In this document: positions 16,929-25,825 of the stretch, one piece after another
Layout: every line of letters begins with the position of its first letter
Position numbering within the stretch: the first letter of the stretch is position 1
NCBI RefSeq assembly: GCF_032104385.1
Contig: NZ_DAMCHJ010000003.1
Location: forward strand, 186,001 to 250,000
Direction: 5' to 3'
Length of the DNA stretch: 64,000 bases
From: Tissierella sp032104385
Lineage (GTDB): Bacteria > Bacillota > Clostridia > Tissierellales > Tissierellaceae
Position numbers and translations under genes: made by a program
Notes under the pieces: generated by a model
The model's input: the letters and a program-made list of their open reading frames with translations, nothing else
Told to the model about the DNA's origin: nothing
Databases searched by the model: none

Positions 16929-17750
16929 ATGCCAAGTCAATTAGTTAACGAATATTTCAGAACTGAAAATCTACCACATATTTGGTGTCCGGGATGTGGT
17001 AATGGTATAGTTACAAGGGCCATAGTTAAAGCTATTGATAATTTAGGATTAAATAAAGATAAGGTTTGTATAGTATCAGGAATTGGATGTTCTTCACGAG
17101 GTTCTGGATACTTAGATTTTAATACCATACACACTACTCATGGAAGAGCACTTGCTTTTGCTACTGGTATAAAGTTAGCTAATCCAGAGTTACATGTGAT
17201 TGTTATAACTGGAGATGGAGATTCATCTGCTATTGGTGGAAATCATTTAATTCATTCTGCTAGGAGAAATATAGATATTACTACTATTGTATTTAATAAT
17301 AATACTTATGGGATGACAGGCGGACAATATTCTCCTACAACGCCTACAGGAGATAAAGGTACTACTGCTCCATATGGAAATATTGATGCTAATTTTGATT
17401 TGTGTGAACTTGCTAAAGCAGCGGGAGCCACTTATGTAAGCAGAGGTACTATATTTACTGCTAATATGTTAATAAAACAAGTAGAAGAAGGAATAAAAAA
17501 CAAAGGGTTTTCATTTATTGAGGCTGTAACAATTTGTCCAACTTACTATGGAAGGAAAAATAAAAAAGGTGAAGCAATAGATATGATGAAATATTTAAAG
17601 GAAAATGCTATAAATATAGCAGCCTATGATAAATTAACTGATGAGCAAAAGATAGGTAAATTTGTTGTAGGAGAATTATATAAGAGTGCTAGACCAGAAT
17701 ATACTGAAGAATACCAAAAAATAATTGAATCTTTTTCAAAGGAGAGATAG
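16929..17750 (+). CDS. 2-oxoacid:ferredoxin oxidoreductase, beta subunit (TPP-binding)
   Basis: A 273-residue subunit that binds thiamine diphosphate pyrophosphate and Mg2+. The TPP signature starts at GDGDSSAIGGNH and ends with the NNNTYGMTGGQ stretch. The N-terminal HIWCPGCGNG and the later TICPTYYGR supply cysteines for a proximal [4Fe-4S] cluster, as in the family. It starts 1 base after the alpha stop, with AAGGAGG in the end of the alpha gene. The C terminus (FVVGELYKSARPEYTEEY) is full length. Confidence 0.88.
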   Translation: MPSQLVNEYFRTENLPHIWCPGCGNGIVTRAIVKAIDNLGLNKDKVCIVSGIGCSSRGSGYLDFNTIHTTHGRALAFATGIKLANPELHVIVITGDGDSSAIGGNHLIHSARRNIDITTIVFNNNTYGMTGGQYSPTTPTGDKGTTAPYGNIDANFDLCELAKAAGATYVSRGTIFTANMLIKQVEEGIKNKGFSFIEAVTICPTYYGRKNKKGEAIDMMKYLKENAINIAAYDKLTDEQKIGKFVVGELYKSARPEYTEEYQKIIESFSKER

Positions 17751-17752
17751 AT

Positions 17753-18316
17753 ATGGTACGTCAAGAATTAAGATTAACGGGTTCTGGCGGTCAAGGACTT
17801 ATATTAGCTGGGATTATATTAGCAGAGGCTGCTTTATATGATGGTATGAATGTAGTTCAATCTCAGTCCTATGGACCAGAAGCTAGAGGAGGAGCTAGTA
17901 AAGCAGAAGTAATAATTAGCAAGGATGAAATTAATTATCCTAAGGTAAATGAATGCGATATAATGCTTACACTTACACAGGTTGCATGTGATAAGTACAT
18001 AAAATCATTAAAGCCTGGCGGAACATTGATAATAGACAAATCTTTAGATAATATTCCAAATAGAGATGATATTATTATATATAAAGTTCCTATATTAGAA
18101 ACTGCAATTAATAAATTAGGTAAACCTATGGTAGCTAATATTATTGCTTTAGGTAGTATATATGAATTAACTGAGATAGTTACTAAGGATTCTCTTGAGA
18201 GGGCAGTATGTGATAGGGTACCAAGAGGAACAGAAGAATTAAATAAAAAGGCTTTAGAAGAGGGATTTAATCTAATAAAGGCTCATAAGGAAGAGTGTTA
18301 TGGAGACGTATGTTGA
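17753..18316 (+). CDS. 2-oxoacid:ferredoxin oxidoreductase, gamma subunit
   Basis: A 187-residue gamma subunit that supplies the CoA-binding/linker domain. GSGGQGLILAGIILAEAA and QSQSYGPEARGGASKAEV are the diagnostic blocks of the POR gamma family. The ATG at 17753 lies 2 bases after the beta stop, preceded by AAGGAGAGATAG. The 3' end overlaps the RpiR-type regulator by 17 bases, so the regulator is part of the same operon. Confidence 0.88.
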   Translation: MVRQELRLTGSGGQGLILAGIILAEAALYDGMNVVQSQSYGPEARGGASKAEVIISKDEINYPKVNECDIMLTLTQVACDKYIKSLKPGGTLIIDKSLDNIPNRDDIIIYKVPILETAINKLGKPMVANIIALGSIYELTEIVTKDSLERAVCDRVPRGTEELNKKALEEGFNLIKAHKEECYGDVC

Positions 18317-19178
18317 TATTATTAAAAACATCCAGAATAATTTCAACAACTTAAGTAAGGGACAAAAACTTATAGCAGAATTTATTATTAATAATTATGA
18401 TAAAGCAGCATTTATGACTGCAGCCGCATTGGGTGAAACTGTTAATGTAAGTGAATCTACTGTTGTGAGATTTGCTAATACTTTAGGATATAAAGGATAT
18501 AGAGAACTTCAAAAGGATTTACATGAATTAATTAAAAACAAACTTACTACAGTACAAAGACTTACAATGGCAAATGAGTATTCAAATAGAGAAAATGCAT
18601 TGAAGAAGGCCATGGAAAAGGATATGGAAAATATTGATAAGACAATAAATGAAATTGGACATAAGACTTTTCAAGATGCTATTGACTTAATACTCAATGC
18701 AGAAAACATATATATCCTTGGACTGAGATCATCTTCTTTTCTGGCGGGATACTTAGGATTCTATCTTAGTTTTTTAATAAAAGGTGTAAAGGTTATTACA
18801 TCAGGTCCTAATGATGTATTTGAACAATTACTGAAAGCAGATTCTAAAGATTTAATAATTGGTATTAGTTATCCTAGATATTCAAAAAGAACATTAGAAG
18901 CTTTAGATTTTTGTGTGGAAAAAAGTTGTAAAATTATTAGTATAACAGATAGTTTAATCTCACCGGCAGCAAAATACGCTGATATTTCTTTAATAGCTAG
19001 TAGCGATATGCTTTCATTTGTAGATTCGTTAGTTGCCCCTATGAGTTTAATAAATGCTTTGATAGTTGCTATAGGTATGGAGAAAAAGAATGATATTAGA
19101 TCTTCATTTGAAGATTTAGAAAATATTTGGAAAAAATACAATGTATACGATGTTAATATAAATAGTAAGGATAAATAA
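18300..19178 (+). CDS. MurR/RpiR family transcriptional regulator
   Basis: A 292-residue regulator. An N-terminal HTH_6 domain (about 1-77, LSKGQKLIAEFIINNYDKAA, then ESTVVRFANTLGYKGYRELQ) is followed by a SIS sugar-phosphate-binding domain (about 120-260, ENIYILGLRSSSFLAGYL and IGISYPRYSKRT). Members usually sense phosphosugars. Here the gene overlaps the gamma subunit gene and so may control the oxidoreductase operon, or simply be co-expressed; this is inference. The ATG at 18300 follows AAGGAAGAG. A hairpin follows the stop. Confidence 0.85.
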   Translation: METYVDIIKNIQNNFNNLSKGQKLIAEFIINNYDKAAFMTAAALGETVNVSESTVVRFANTLGYKGYRELQKDLHELIKNKLTTVQRLTMANEYSNRENALKKAMEKDMENIDKTINEIGHKTFQDAIDLILNAENIYILGLRSSSFLAGYLGFYLSFLIKGVKVITSGPNDVFEQLLKADSKDLIIGISYPRYSKRTLEALDFCVEKSCKIISITDSLISPAAKYADISLIASSDMLSFVDSLVAPMSLINALIVAIGMEKKNDIRSSFEDLENIWKKYNVYDVNINSKDK

Positions 19179-19204
19179 AAACGATATTAAAATATCGTTT
19201 TTAT
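19178..19204 (+). terminator. Probable terminator after the oxidoreductase/RpiR operon
   Basis: AAAACGATAT (19178-19187) pairs with ATATCGTTTT (19192-19201) around TAAA; the T run continues to 19202. Confidence 0.7.
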
Positions 19205-19315
19205 TTATCCAGCTTTATCATATGAAATCTTATCATAAATGATATACTTTATTATATTGTAAATTTGTTATATTATATAAATAAATACAAATATTATTGT
19301 TAAGAGGTGTTATTA

Positions 19316-19930
19316 TTGACAAGATTATTTTTAATAAGACATGGACAATCGGAATGGAATAAACTAAACTTAATCCAAGGACAAAAAAATACTATATTAA
19401 CCGATTTAGGAAAGAAACAAGCTATGAATTTAGGACATAGACTCGAATCAGAAAATATAGATATAATATATACTAGTGATTTATCTAGAGCATACACTAC
19501 AGCTAAGATAATATCTGATATAATAAATAAACCATTAGTATCTAGTGAGTTTCTTAGGGAAATAAATTTTGGACCATGGGAAGGATTGAGTATACAAAAA
19601 ATACGAGATGATTATAGTTATGAATATTCTATTTGGAATAAGGAGCCGCATAAATTGAATATGAATGGAGCTGAAACGTTAAAAGTATTACAAGAAAGAT
19701 CTATAGGTTATATAAATGATATTATAGATGAAAACAAAGGGAAAAATATTGCTATAGTTTCTCATAGTGCAACATTAAAAGCTATAATTTTAGGACTATT
19801 GAGCATTAATATATCTCATTATAAGAATATTTCTTTAAGTAATGTTTCCCTTAGTATAATTGAATGTAGGACTTATAATAATGTCTTAACGTCATTAAAC
19901 GATATATCTCATTTAAAGGAGCTGCTGTAA
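19316..19930 (+). CDS. Histidine phosphatase family protein (phosphoglycerate-mutase-like)
   Basis: A 204-residue branch-1 histidine phosphatase. The phosphorylated His lies in LIRHGQSEWN near the N terminus and the second His in IVSHSATLKA at about 150. The family includes alpha-ribazole phosphatase (CobC), PhoE-like phosphatases and mutases; the sequence does not decide between them, and no cobalamin genes are nearby. TTG at 19316 is chosen because AAGAGGTG (19303-19309) lies 6 bases before it; the GTG at 19307 is within that site. The next gene starts immediately at its stop. Confidence 0.82.
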   Translation: MTRLFLIRHGQSEWNKLNLIQGQKNTILTDLGKKQAMNLGHRLESENIDIIYTSDLSRAYTTAKIISDIINKPLVSSEFLREINFGPWEGLSIQKIRDDYSYEYSIWNKEPHKLNMNGAETLKVLQERSIGYINDIIDENKGKNIAIVSHSATLKAIILGLLSINISHYKNISLSNVSLSIIECRTYNNVLTSLNDISHLKELL

Positions 19931-21151
19931 GTGAATGAAAAAGTTTGTATAGTAGGAGCTGGACCAGCTGGAATTATTGCAGCTGGTATTGCAGGTTCTA
20001 GAGGGAAAGATGTAATATTAATTGATAAGAATGAAAGGATAGGTAAAAAACTTTTTATTACTGGAAAAGGTAGATGTAATATAACTAATAATGCATCTAT
20101 TGAAGATTTCTTTGATAACGTAATGAAAAATAAGAACTTTCTTTATAGTAGTTTTTATAGTTTCACAAATAGAGACGTAATAACTTTACTTGAAACCTAT
20201 GGATTAAAAACAAAGGTAGAAAGAGGAAATAGAATTTTTCCAGAGAGTGACAAATCATCAGATGTTATTAAAGCTTTTCAAAAGTTTTTATCAGATAACA
20301 AAGTTAATATATTGTTAAATACTAGTGTCAATTCCATTGATGTTAAAAGTGGGAAATTTATAGTAAATACAAATAATAATGAAATGAGCTTTGATAAGTT
20401 AGTAATTGCTACAGGTGGGAAATCATATCCTACTACAGGTTCTACTGGTGATGGATATAAATTTGCTGAAACATTTGGACATAGCATTACTAAAATAAGA
20501 CCCTCCTTAGTCCCAATTGAAATTAAGGAAAATTGGATTAAAGATTTACAAGGATTATCTCTTAAGAATGTAACTTTATCTGCTTATGCTAAGAAAAGAT
20601 TATTATATGAAGAATTTGGAGAAATGATTTTTACTCATTATGGAATTTCAGGACCAATAGTTCTTTCCATAAGCAATTATTTATATAGATATATTAATGA
20701 TGGAATTCGCTTATTAATTGATTTAAAACCAGCACTAGACAATAAAAAATTAGATGACAGAATATTAAGAGATTTTGAATTAAATAATAACAAGAAAATT
20801 AAAAACTCCTTAGATGATTTACTGCCTCAAAAGTTAATACCAATTATAATATTTTTAGCAGATATAGATCCTGAAAAAATAGTAAACCAAATTACCAAGG
20901 AAGAAAGGTTAAAATTATTAAATTCTATTAAAGAATTTCCTCTTAATTTTAAATCTTTTAGGCCAATAGAAGAAGCTATTGTTACATCTGGAGGAATAGT
21001 GACTAAAGAAATAAATCCATCTACTATGGAATCAAAATTAGTAAAGGGTTTATATTTTGCAGGAGAAGTTATTGATGTAGATGCTTTAACGGGAGGATAT
21101 AATTTACAAATAGCTTACTCTACTGGATATCTAGCGGGAAGTCATGTATAG
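19931..21151 (+). CDS. HI0933/YhiN-family FAD-dependent flavoprotein
   Basis: A 406-residue NAD(P)/FAD-dependent oxidoreductase of the HI0933 family, function unknown. The Rossmann motif GAGPAGIIAAGIAGSRG lies at the N terminus and is followed by the family signature GKGRCNITNN. A second dinucleotide-binding block, VIATGGKSYPTTGSTGDGY, lies near residue 160. The C-terminal GEVIDVDALTGGYNLQIA block closes the FAD fold. The GTG at 19931 abuts the previous stop, with AAAGGAG 10 bases upstream. In many clostridia it lies close to cmk and aroH, as here. Confidence 0.87.
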   Translation: MNEKVCIVGAGPAGIIAAGIAGSRGKDVILIDKNERIGKKLFITGKGRCNITNNASIEDFFDNVMKNKNFLYSSFYSFTNRDVITLLETYGLKTKVERGNRIFPESDKSSDVIKAFQKFLSDNKVNILLNTSVNSIDVKSGKFIVNTNNNEMSFDKLVIATGGKSYPTTGSTGDGYKFAETFGHSITKIRPSLVPIEIKENWIKDLQGLSLKNVTLSAYAKKRLLYEEFGEMIFTHYGISGPIVLSISNYLYRYINDGIRLLIDLKPALDNKKLDDRILRDFELNNNKKIKNSLDDLLPQKLIPIIIFLADIDPEKIVNQITKEERLKLLNSIKEFPLNFKSFRPIEEAIVTSGGIVTKEINPSTMESKLVKGLYFAGEVIDVDALTGGYNLQIAYSTGYLAGSHV

Positions 21152-21270
21152 TTTAATTTATCTTGCGTTTTTTTAATAGGCTAATAAACCATTCAAATAT
21201 TGTTTTTAATTAAAGTAAAATAGCTTGTTTACTATAAGAATTTAATATATAATTATTAAGGAGTGATGCT

Positions 21271-21639
21271 ATGAATATTGTAACAATTAGAGGAGCTATC
21301 ACTGTTCCTGAAAATTCAGTTTCTAGTATACTAGATAGTACTAGAGAATTATTAGTCGAAATTGAAAAAGAGAATAATATAAATCGTGACAAGGTTATTA
21401 GCGTAATATTTTCTTGTACTAATGATCTAGATAAGGCATATCCTGCTAAAGCAGCTAGAGAACTAGGGTATACAAATGTTGGGTTAATGTGTTTTAATGA
21501 GATGTATGTGGAAGGAAGCCTTGATAGATGTATTAGATTAATGGTGTTCTATAACTCAATAATAAATCAGAAGGATGTAAAACATATTTATTTAAGAGAT
21601 GCAAAGATTTTAAGACCTGATTTGCCAAATAATGCCTAA
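21271..21639 (+). CDS. aroH: Chorismate mutase, AroH class
   Basis: A 122-residue trimeric AroH-type chorismate mutase that rearranges chorismate to prephenate for Phe/Tyr synthesis. Key residues are recognisable: the N-terminal RGAITV arginine, FSCTNDLDKAYPAKAAR, the MCFNEMYVEGSLDRCIR block with the catalytic Glu and Arg, and the KHIYLRDA tail. The ATG at 21271 follows AAGGAGTGATGCT. No other aromatic-pathway gene is in the window; position before cmk is common in clostridia. Confidence 0.92.
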   Translation: MNIVTIRGAITVPENSVSSILDSTRELLVEIEKENNINRDKVISVIFSCTNDLDKAYPAKAARELGYTNVGLMCFNEMYVEGSLDRCIRLMVFYNSIINQKDVKHIYLRDAKILRPDLPNNA

Positions 21640-21640
21640 G

Positions 21641-21666
21641 CCACCCAAAGGTGGTTATTATTTTGT
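21641..21666 (+). terminator. Weak terminator-like hairpin after aroH
   Basis: CCACC (21641-21645) pairs with GGTGG (21650-21654), followed by TTATTATTTTG. The short stem makes partial readthrough into cmk likely. Confidence 0.45.
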
Positions 21667-21696
21667 AGTTGAAGGTTCTTTTATTGGAGGGATATT

Positions 21697-22359
21697 ATGT
21701 TAGATAAAAATATTACAATTGCTATAGATGGTCCAGCTGGTGCTGGTAAAAGTACTATTGCAAAAAAGATAGCTGAAGATTTATCCGTTGAATATGTGGA
21801 TACAGGTGCAATGTACAGGGCTTTAACTTTAAAGGTATTGAGACTTGGAGTAAATCCTTTGTCTGCAAATGATGTTATTAATGTCTTAAAGAATACTTCT
21901 ATTGATTTTAAAGGTAATCATATTTATCTTGATGATATTCAAGTAGATGAGAAAATAAGAGATACTATTATAAATAAGAATGTTTCTTTTGTCGCACAAA
22001 TTAAAGAGGTAAGAGAAGGTATGGTCAAAATACAACAAGAATTGGCCAGAACAAAATCAATTGTTATGGACGGCAGGGATATAGGTACTGTAGTTTTGCC
22101 AAATGCAGACTTTAAGTTTTTTCTTACTGCAAGTGTTGAAGAAAGAGCGAATAGAAGATATAAAGAATTATTAGAAAAGGGAGAAAAAGGAATATCCTAT
22201 GAGCAGGTAAAATTTGATATAGAAAATAGGGATAGGATAGATAGTACTAGAGAAATTGCTCCCTTAGTGGAAAGTAAAGATGCTCATAGAATTGATACTA
22301 CCAATAAAACTATAGATCAATCTGTAGAAGAAGTTATTTCTATAGTTAGAGGGAGGTAA
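21697..22359 (+). CDS. cmk: Cytidylate kinase
   Basis: A 220-residue kinase that phosphorylates CMP/dCMP. The P-loop IDGPAGAGKSTIAKK is near the N terminus. The CMP-binding segment DTGAMYRALTLKVL and the DGRDIGTVVLPNADFK and ENRDRIDSTREIAPL (LID/CMP site) blocks are intact. The ATG at 21697 follows TTGGAGGGATATT. It is the first of three closely packed genes (cmk, plsC, ispH-rpsA), the same order as in Bacillus and many clostridia (cmk-plsC-like-rpsA). Confidence 0.94.
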   Translation: MLDKNITIAIDGPAGAGKSTIAKKIAEDLSVEYVDTGAMYRALTLKVLRLGVNPLSANDVINVLKNTSIDFKGNHIYLDDIQVDEKIRDTIINKNVSFVAQIKEVREGMVKIQQELARTKSIVMDGRDIGTVVLPNADFKFFLTASVEERANRRYKELLEKGEKGISYEQVKFDIENRDRIDSTREIAPLVESKDAHRIDTTNKTIDQSVEEVISIVRGR

Positions 22360-22363
22360 TTAT

Positions 22364-22960
22364 ATGTATCTTTATAATGTGGTAAAGGTAATAGTAGGGA
22401 TAATATTTAGATTATTATATAGGATAGAGGTTCATGGTAAAGAAAATGTGCTAGAAGAAGGAAGATTAATATTATGTTCCAATCATATAAGTAATCTAGA
22501 TCCCATTATTTTATCTATCGTATTTCCTCGCCAAGTCTGTTGGATGGCGAAGAAACAGCTTTTTAAAAATAAAATATTATCATATTTTTTAACTAAAATT
22601 GGGGCATTTCCAGTAGATCGTGAAGAATCAGATTTATCAGCAATAAGAAATGCATTAAAGGTTCTAAAAAAAGAAAGTGTATTAGGGATATTTCCAGAAG
22701 GGACTAGAGTAAAAGAGATGAATATAGAAAATGCAAAACCTGGAGTTGCATTGATAAGTATAAAGGCTAATTCACCAGTTTTACCTGTATATATAGAAGG
22801 AAATTTTAAGCTTTTTAGCAAGATAAGAGTTTATTTTGGAAAACCAATTGATTTTTCTAGTAATGATGATAAGAAATTGACTACAGAGGATTATCGTTTA
22901 TTTAGTAAACAAATCCTTCGTTCAATATATTCTATTAAAGATAAAGAGGTGGAAATGTAG
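22364..22960 (+). CDS. plsC: 1-acyl-sn-glycerol-3-phosphate acyltransferase
   Basis: A 198-residue membrane-associated acyltransferase that converts lysophosphatidate to phosphatidate. The catalytic NHxxxxD motif is in CSNHISNLDPIIL at about residue 45, and the glycerol-phosphate-binding motif is FPEGTR near 107. A hydrophobic N-terminal segment (VVKVIVGIIFRLLY) anchors it. The ATG at 22364 follows GGGAGGTAATT. Its stop overlaps the next GTG start by one base. Confidence 0.9.
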   Translation: MYLYNVVKVIVGIIFRLLYRIEVHGKENVLEEGRLILCSNHISNLDPIILSIVFPRQVCWMAKKQLFKNKILSYFLTKIGAFPVDREESDLSAIRNALKVLKKESVLGIFPEGTRVKEMNIENAKPGVALISIKANSPVLPVYIEGNFKLFSKIRVYFGKPIDFSSNDDKKLTTEDYRLFSKQILRSIYSIKDKEVEM

Positions 22961-24924
22961 TGGAGATAATTATAGCTGATAATGCTGGGTTTTGCTTTGG
23001 AGTAAAAAGGGCAGTTGATATTACGAATACTGAACTTTTAAATTCTAATAACAATATTTATTCACTTGGACCTTTAATCCATAATTCCCAAGCAGTAAAA
23101 ATTTTTGAAGAGAAAGGGTTAAAGACTATTGATGAAATAGAAGAAATTGAAAATGGTAGAGTAATTATAAGATCTCATGGAGTAAGCAAATCTATTATAG
23201 ACAAGATTAATGATATGAATCTAGATATTATTGATAGTACTTGTCCTTATGTAAAATCTGTACATAAGAGGGTTGAAGAATATCAAAATCAAGGATATAA
23301 TATAGTAATAATTGGAGATCCAAGTCATCCTGAGATAATTGGAATAAATGGCTGGTGTAAAAACCAGGCATTTATTGTAAATTCCTTAGAAGAGGCAAGG
23401 AAATTGCCTAAAATGGATAAAATATGTGTAGTTTCTCAAACCACAAATACACAAGAAAAATTTGAAACTTTATCAGAGATGATAAAAGAAAAAGGTAATG
23501 AGATTGAAGTATTTAATACAATTTGCAATGCTACAAATTTACGTCAAGAATCATGTAAAGAGGTTTCAAGCAAGGTAGATGCCATGATTATAATAGGTGG
23601 ATATCACAGTTCAAATACAAATAAACTAGTAGAAATTAGTAAAAAGTATTGCAAAAATGTATATCATATAGAAACTTCTAAAGAATTACCTTTACAAGTA
23701 CTATCAAAATTTAATAAAATAGGAATAACAGCAGGTGCTTCAACACCTGATTGGATAATTAAGGAGGTAGTTGAAACAATGGACAATATTAACAGTAATG
23801 AAATGATGGAGGCAATTGAAAATTCTTTTACTAAAATTCATAGAGGTGATGTATTAAAAGGTAAGGTAATTTATGTTACTAATAATGAAGTTATGGTTAA
23901 TATAAATTATAAATCTGATGGCATTATTAATAGAGAAGAATTATCTAATGATCCAGATGTAAAACCAAAGGATCTATATAAGGTTGGAGATGAAATAGAT
24001 GTTTATGTAGTCAAATTAGATGATGGTGAAGGTAATGTGGTTCTTTCGGCAAAGAGAGTAAATGATTTTAAAAATTTAGATACAGTTGAAAAGATATTTA
24101 ATGATAAAGAGAGAGTTGAATGTAAGGTATTAAATAATATTAAAGGTGGCCTTTCTGTAATAGTAAATGGAGTTAATGGGTTTATGCCAGCTTCTCAGGT
24201 TTCTATTAATTTTGTATCTGATTTAAGTGTATATAAAGGTAAAGTTCTAATAGCTAAGGTTATTGACTTTGACAGAGAGAAAAAAAGAGTTATTTTATCT
24301 AGAAAAGAAGTAGAAAGAGAAGAATTAAATAATAGGAAAAAAGAGTTATGGGCAACTCTTGAGGTAGATCAAATGGTAGAAGGTATTGTACAAAGATTAA
24401 CTGACTTTGGTGCTTTTGTGGATTTAGGTGGAGTGGATGGATTAATTCATATATCAGATTTATCTTGGAATAGAGTTAAGCATCCTTCAAATGTGGTTAA
24501 AGAAGGACAAAAAGTTCTAGTTAAAGTATTAGCTTTAGATAAGGAGAAAGGAAGAATTTCCTTAGGCTTAAAACAAACTGTTGAGGAGCCATGGACTGCT
24601 TTTTCTAAAAATGTAAGTGTTGGAGATATTGTTGAAGGAACAGTTGTGAATTTATTGGATTTCGGTGCGTTTGTTAGATTAAAAGAAGGAGTAGATGGAT
24701 TACTTCATGTTTCGCAAATATCAAAAGAACATATTAATAAACCAGCAGATGTTTTAAAAGTTGGAGAGAAAATTAATATAAAAGTTATTGACATTAATGA
24801 AGAAGAAAAGAAAATTAGCTTAAGTTTAAAAGAAGTCAAAGAAACTAATGAAGTGGTTGAAGAAGATGTAATTTTAAATAAAGAGCCAGAAATTACGATT
24901 GGAGATATTGTAGATAATAATTAA
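22960..24924 (+). CDS. ispH: Bifunctional 4-hydroxy-3-methylbut-2-enyl diphosphate reductase / ribosomal protein S1 (IspH-RpsA fusion)
   Basis: A 654-residue fusion. Residues 1-285 are IspH (LytB), the last enzyme of the MEP isoprenoid pathway, with [4Fe-4S] cysteines at C12, C95 and C189. From about 298 come four S1 RNA-binding domains (about 298-367, 385-452, 469-538, 555-625). The last two have the strong FGAFVDL/FGAFVRL cores of ribosomal S1. The fusion is known from clostridia, where it replaces separate ispH and rpsA genes. The GTG at 22960 overlaps the plsC stop and has GAGGTGG upstream. Confidence 0.93.
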   Translation: MEIIIADNAGFCFGVKRAVDITNTELLNSNNNIYSLGPLIHNSQAVKIFEEKGLKTIDEIEEIENGRVIIRSHGVSKSIIDKINDMNLDIIDSTCPYVKSVHKRVEEYQNQGYNIVIIGDPSHPEIIGINGWCKNQAFIVNSLEEARKLPKMDKICVVSQTTNTQEKFETLSEMIKEKGNEIEVFNTICNATNLRQESCKEVSSKVDAMIIIGGYHSSNTNKLVEISKKYCKNVYHIETSKELPLQVLSKFNKIGITAGASTPDWIIKEVVETMDNINSNEMMEAIENSFTKIHRGDVLKGKVIYVTNNEVMVNINYKSDGIINREELSNDPDVKPKDLYKVGDEIDVYVVKLDDGEGNVVLSAKRVNDFKNLDTVEKIFNDKERVECKVLNNIKGGLSVIVNGVNGFMPASQVSINFVSDLSVYKGKVLIAKVIDFDREKKRVILSRKEVEREELNNRKKELWATLEVDQMVEGIVQRLTDFGAFVDLGGVDGLIHISDLSWNRVKHPSNVVKEGQKVLVKVLALDKEKGRISLGLKQTVEEPWTAFSKNVSVGDIVEGTVVNLLDFGAFVRLKEGVDGLLHVSQISKEHINKPADVLKVGEKINIKVIDINEEEKKISLSLKEVKETNEVVEEDVILNKEPEITIGDIVDNN

Positions 24925-24941
24925 TAAATTGCTAAAGGCTA

Positions 24942-24990
24942 AGGGTTTTAATGTAGTGAAATTACATTAAAACCCTATATTGCATTTTTG
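24942..24990 (+). terminator. Strong hairpin terminator after ispH-rpsA
   Basis: A perfect 14-bp stem, AGGGTTTTAATGTA (24942-24955) against 24963-24976, with a 7-base loop. A T-rich stretch (ATATTGCATTTTTG) follows. Confidence 0.8.
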
Positions 24991-25014
24991 CTTAAATACT
25001 TTTAGGAGGTAAAA

Positions 25015-25791
25015 ATGGATAAATACGAAGCATTTAAAAAGAATGTAAATGAATTAATAAATATAGATTTAAATTATTATAAAGAGAAACAAATGAAGAG
25101 AAGAATATCATCTTTATTAACTAGAAATAACTTTAAAGATTTTGATGATTATTTTATTGGAATAAAGAAGGATAAAAAGCTATTAGAACAATTTATTAAC
25201 TATCTGACTATAAACGTTTCTGAATTCTATAGAAATCCTTCTCAATGGGATGTATTAGAAAAAGATATAATTCCTTCTTTGATGAAGAAAAATAAAAGAG
25301 GGCTAAAGGTTTGGAGTGCAGCTTGTTCTACTGGAGAAGAACCATATTCTTTAGTTATGATGTTATCTAATTTTTTTCCTTTAAAAGATATCAAAATATT
25401 AGGAACTGACTTAGATGATGAGGCTATGAACAAAGCAAAATTAGGGTTATATAGTGAAAAATCCTTGGCAAATCTTCCGAGAGGATTTAAGGAAAAATAT
25501 TTTAATAAAATAGAAAGCTCATATAAAATATCAGATGATATTAAAAAATGTGTTGAGTATAAGAAGATGGATTTGTTAAAAGATAGATTTCCATCAAATA
25601 TAGATTTAATAGCTTGTCGTAATGTAATGATTTATTTTACCGAGGATGCAAAGAAACTTTTATATTCTAAATTTTATAATTCCTTAAGTGATAATGGAAT
25701 ATTATTTGTTGGGAGTACTGAGCAAATAATTATGCCTGAAAAACATAAATTAAAGGCAGCAAAGACATTTTTTTACGAAAAGATGATTTAA
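25015..25791 (+). CDS. cheR: CheR-type protein-glutamate O-methyltransferase
   Basis: A 258-residue methyltransferase that uses SAM to methylate glutamates on chemoreceptors. CheR_N (about 1-55, with NYLTINVSEFYRNP just after) precedes the SAM-binding CheR_C domain. VWSAACSTGEEPYSLVMML is the SAM motif near 100, and ACRNVMIYFT is the conserved CRN block at about 201. The ATG at 25015 follows TTAGGAGG. No other chemotaxis gene is adjacent, so its partners must lie elsewhere. A stand-alone cheR is common in clostridia. Confidence 0.9.
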   Translation: MDKYEAFKKNVNELINIDLNYYKEKQMKRRISSLLTRNNFKDFDDYFIGIKKDKKLLEQFINYLTINVSEFYRNPSQWDVLEKDIIPSLMKKNKRGLKVWSAACSTGEEPYSLVMMLSNFFPLKDIKILGTDLDDEAMNKAKLGLYSEKSLANLPRGFKEKYFNKIESSYKISDDIKKCVEYKKMDLLKDRFPSNIDLIACRNVMIYFTEDAKKLLYSKFYNSLSDNGILFVGSTEQIIMPEKHKLKAAKTFFYEKMI

Positions 25792-25825
25792 GATTGAAAA
25801 ATTATAACTAAAAGGAGGAATAGAT

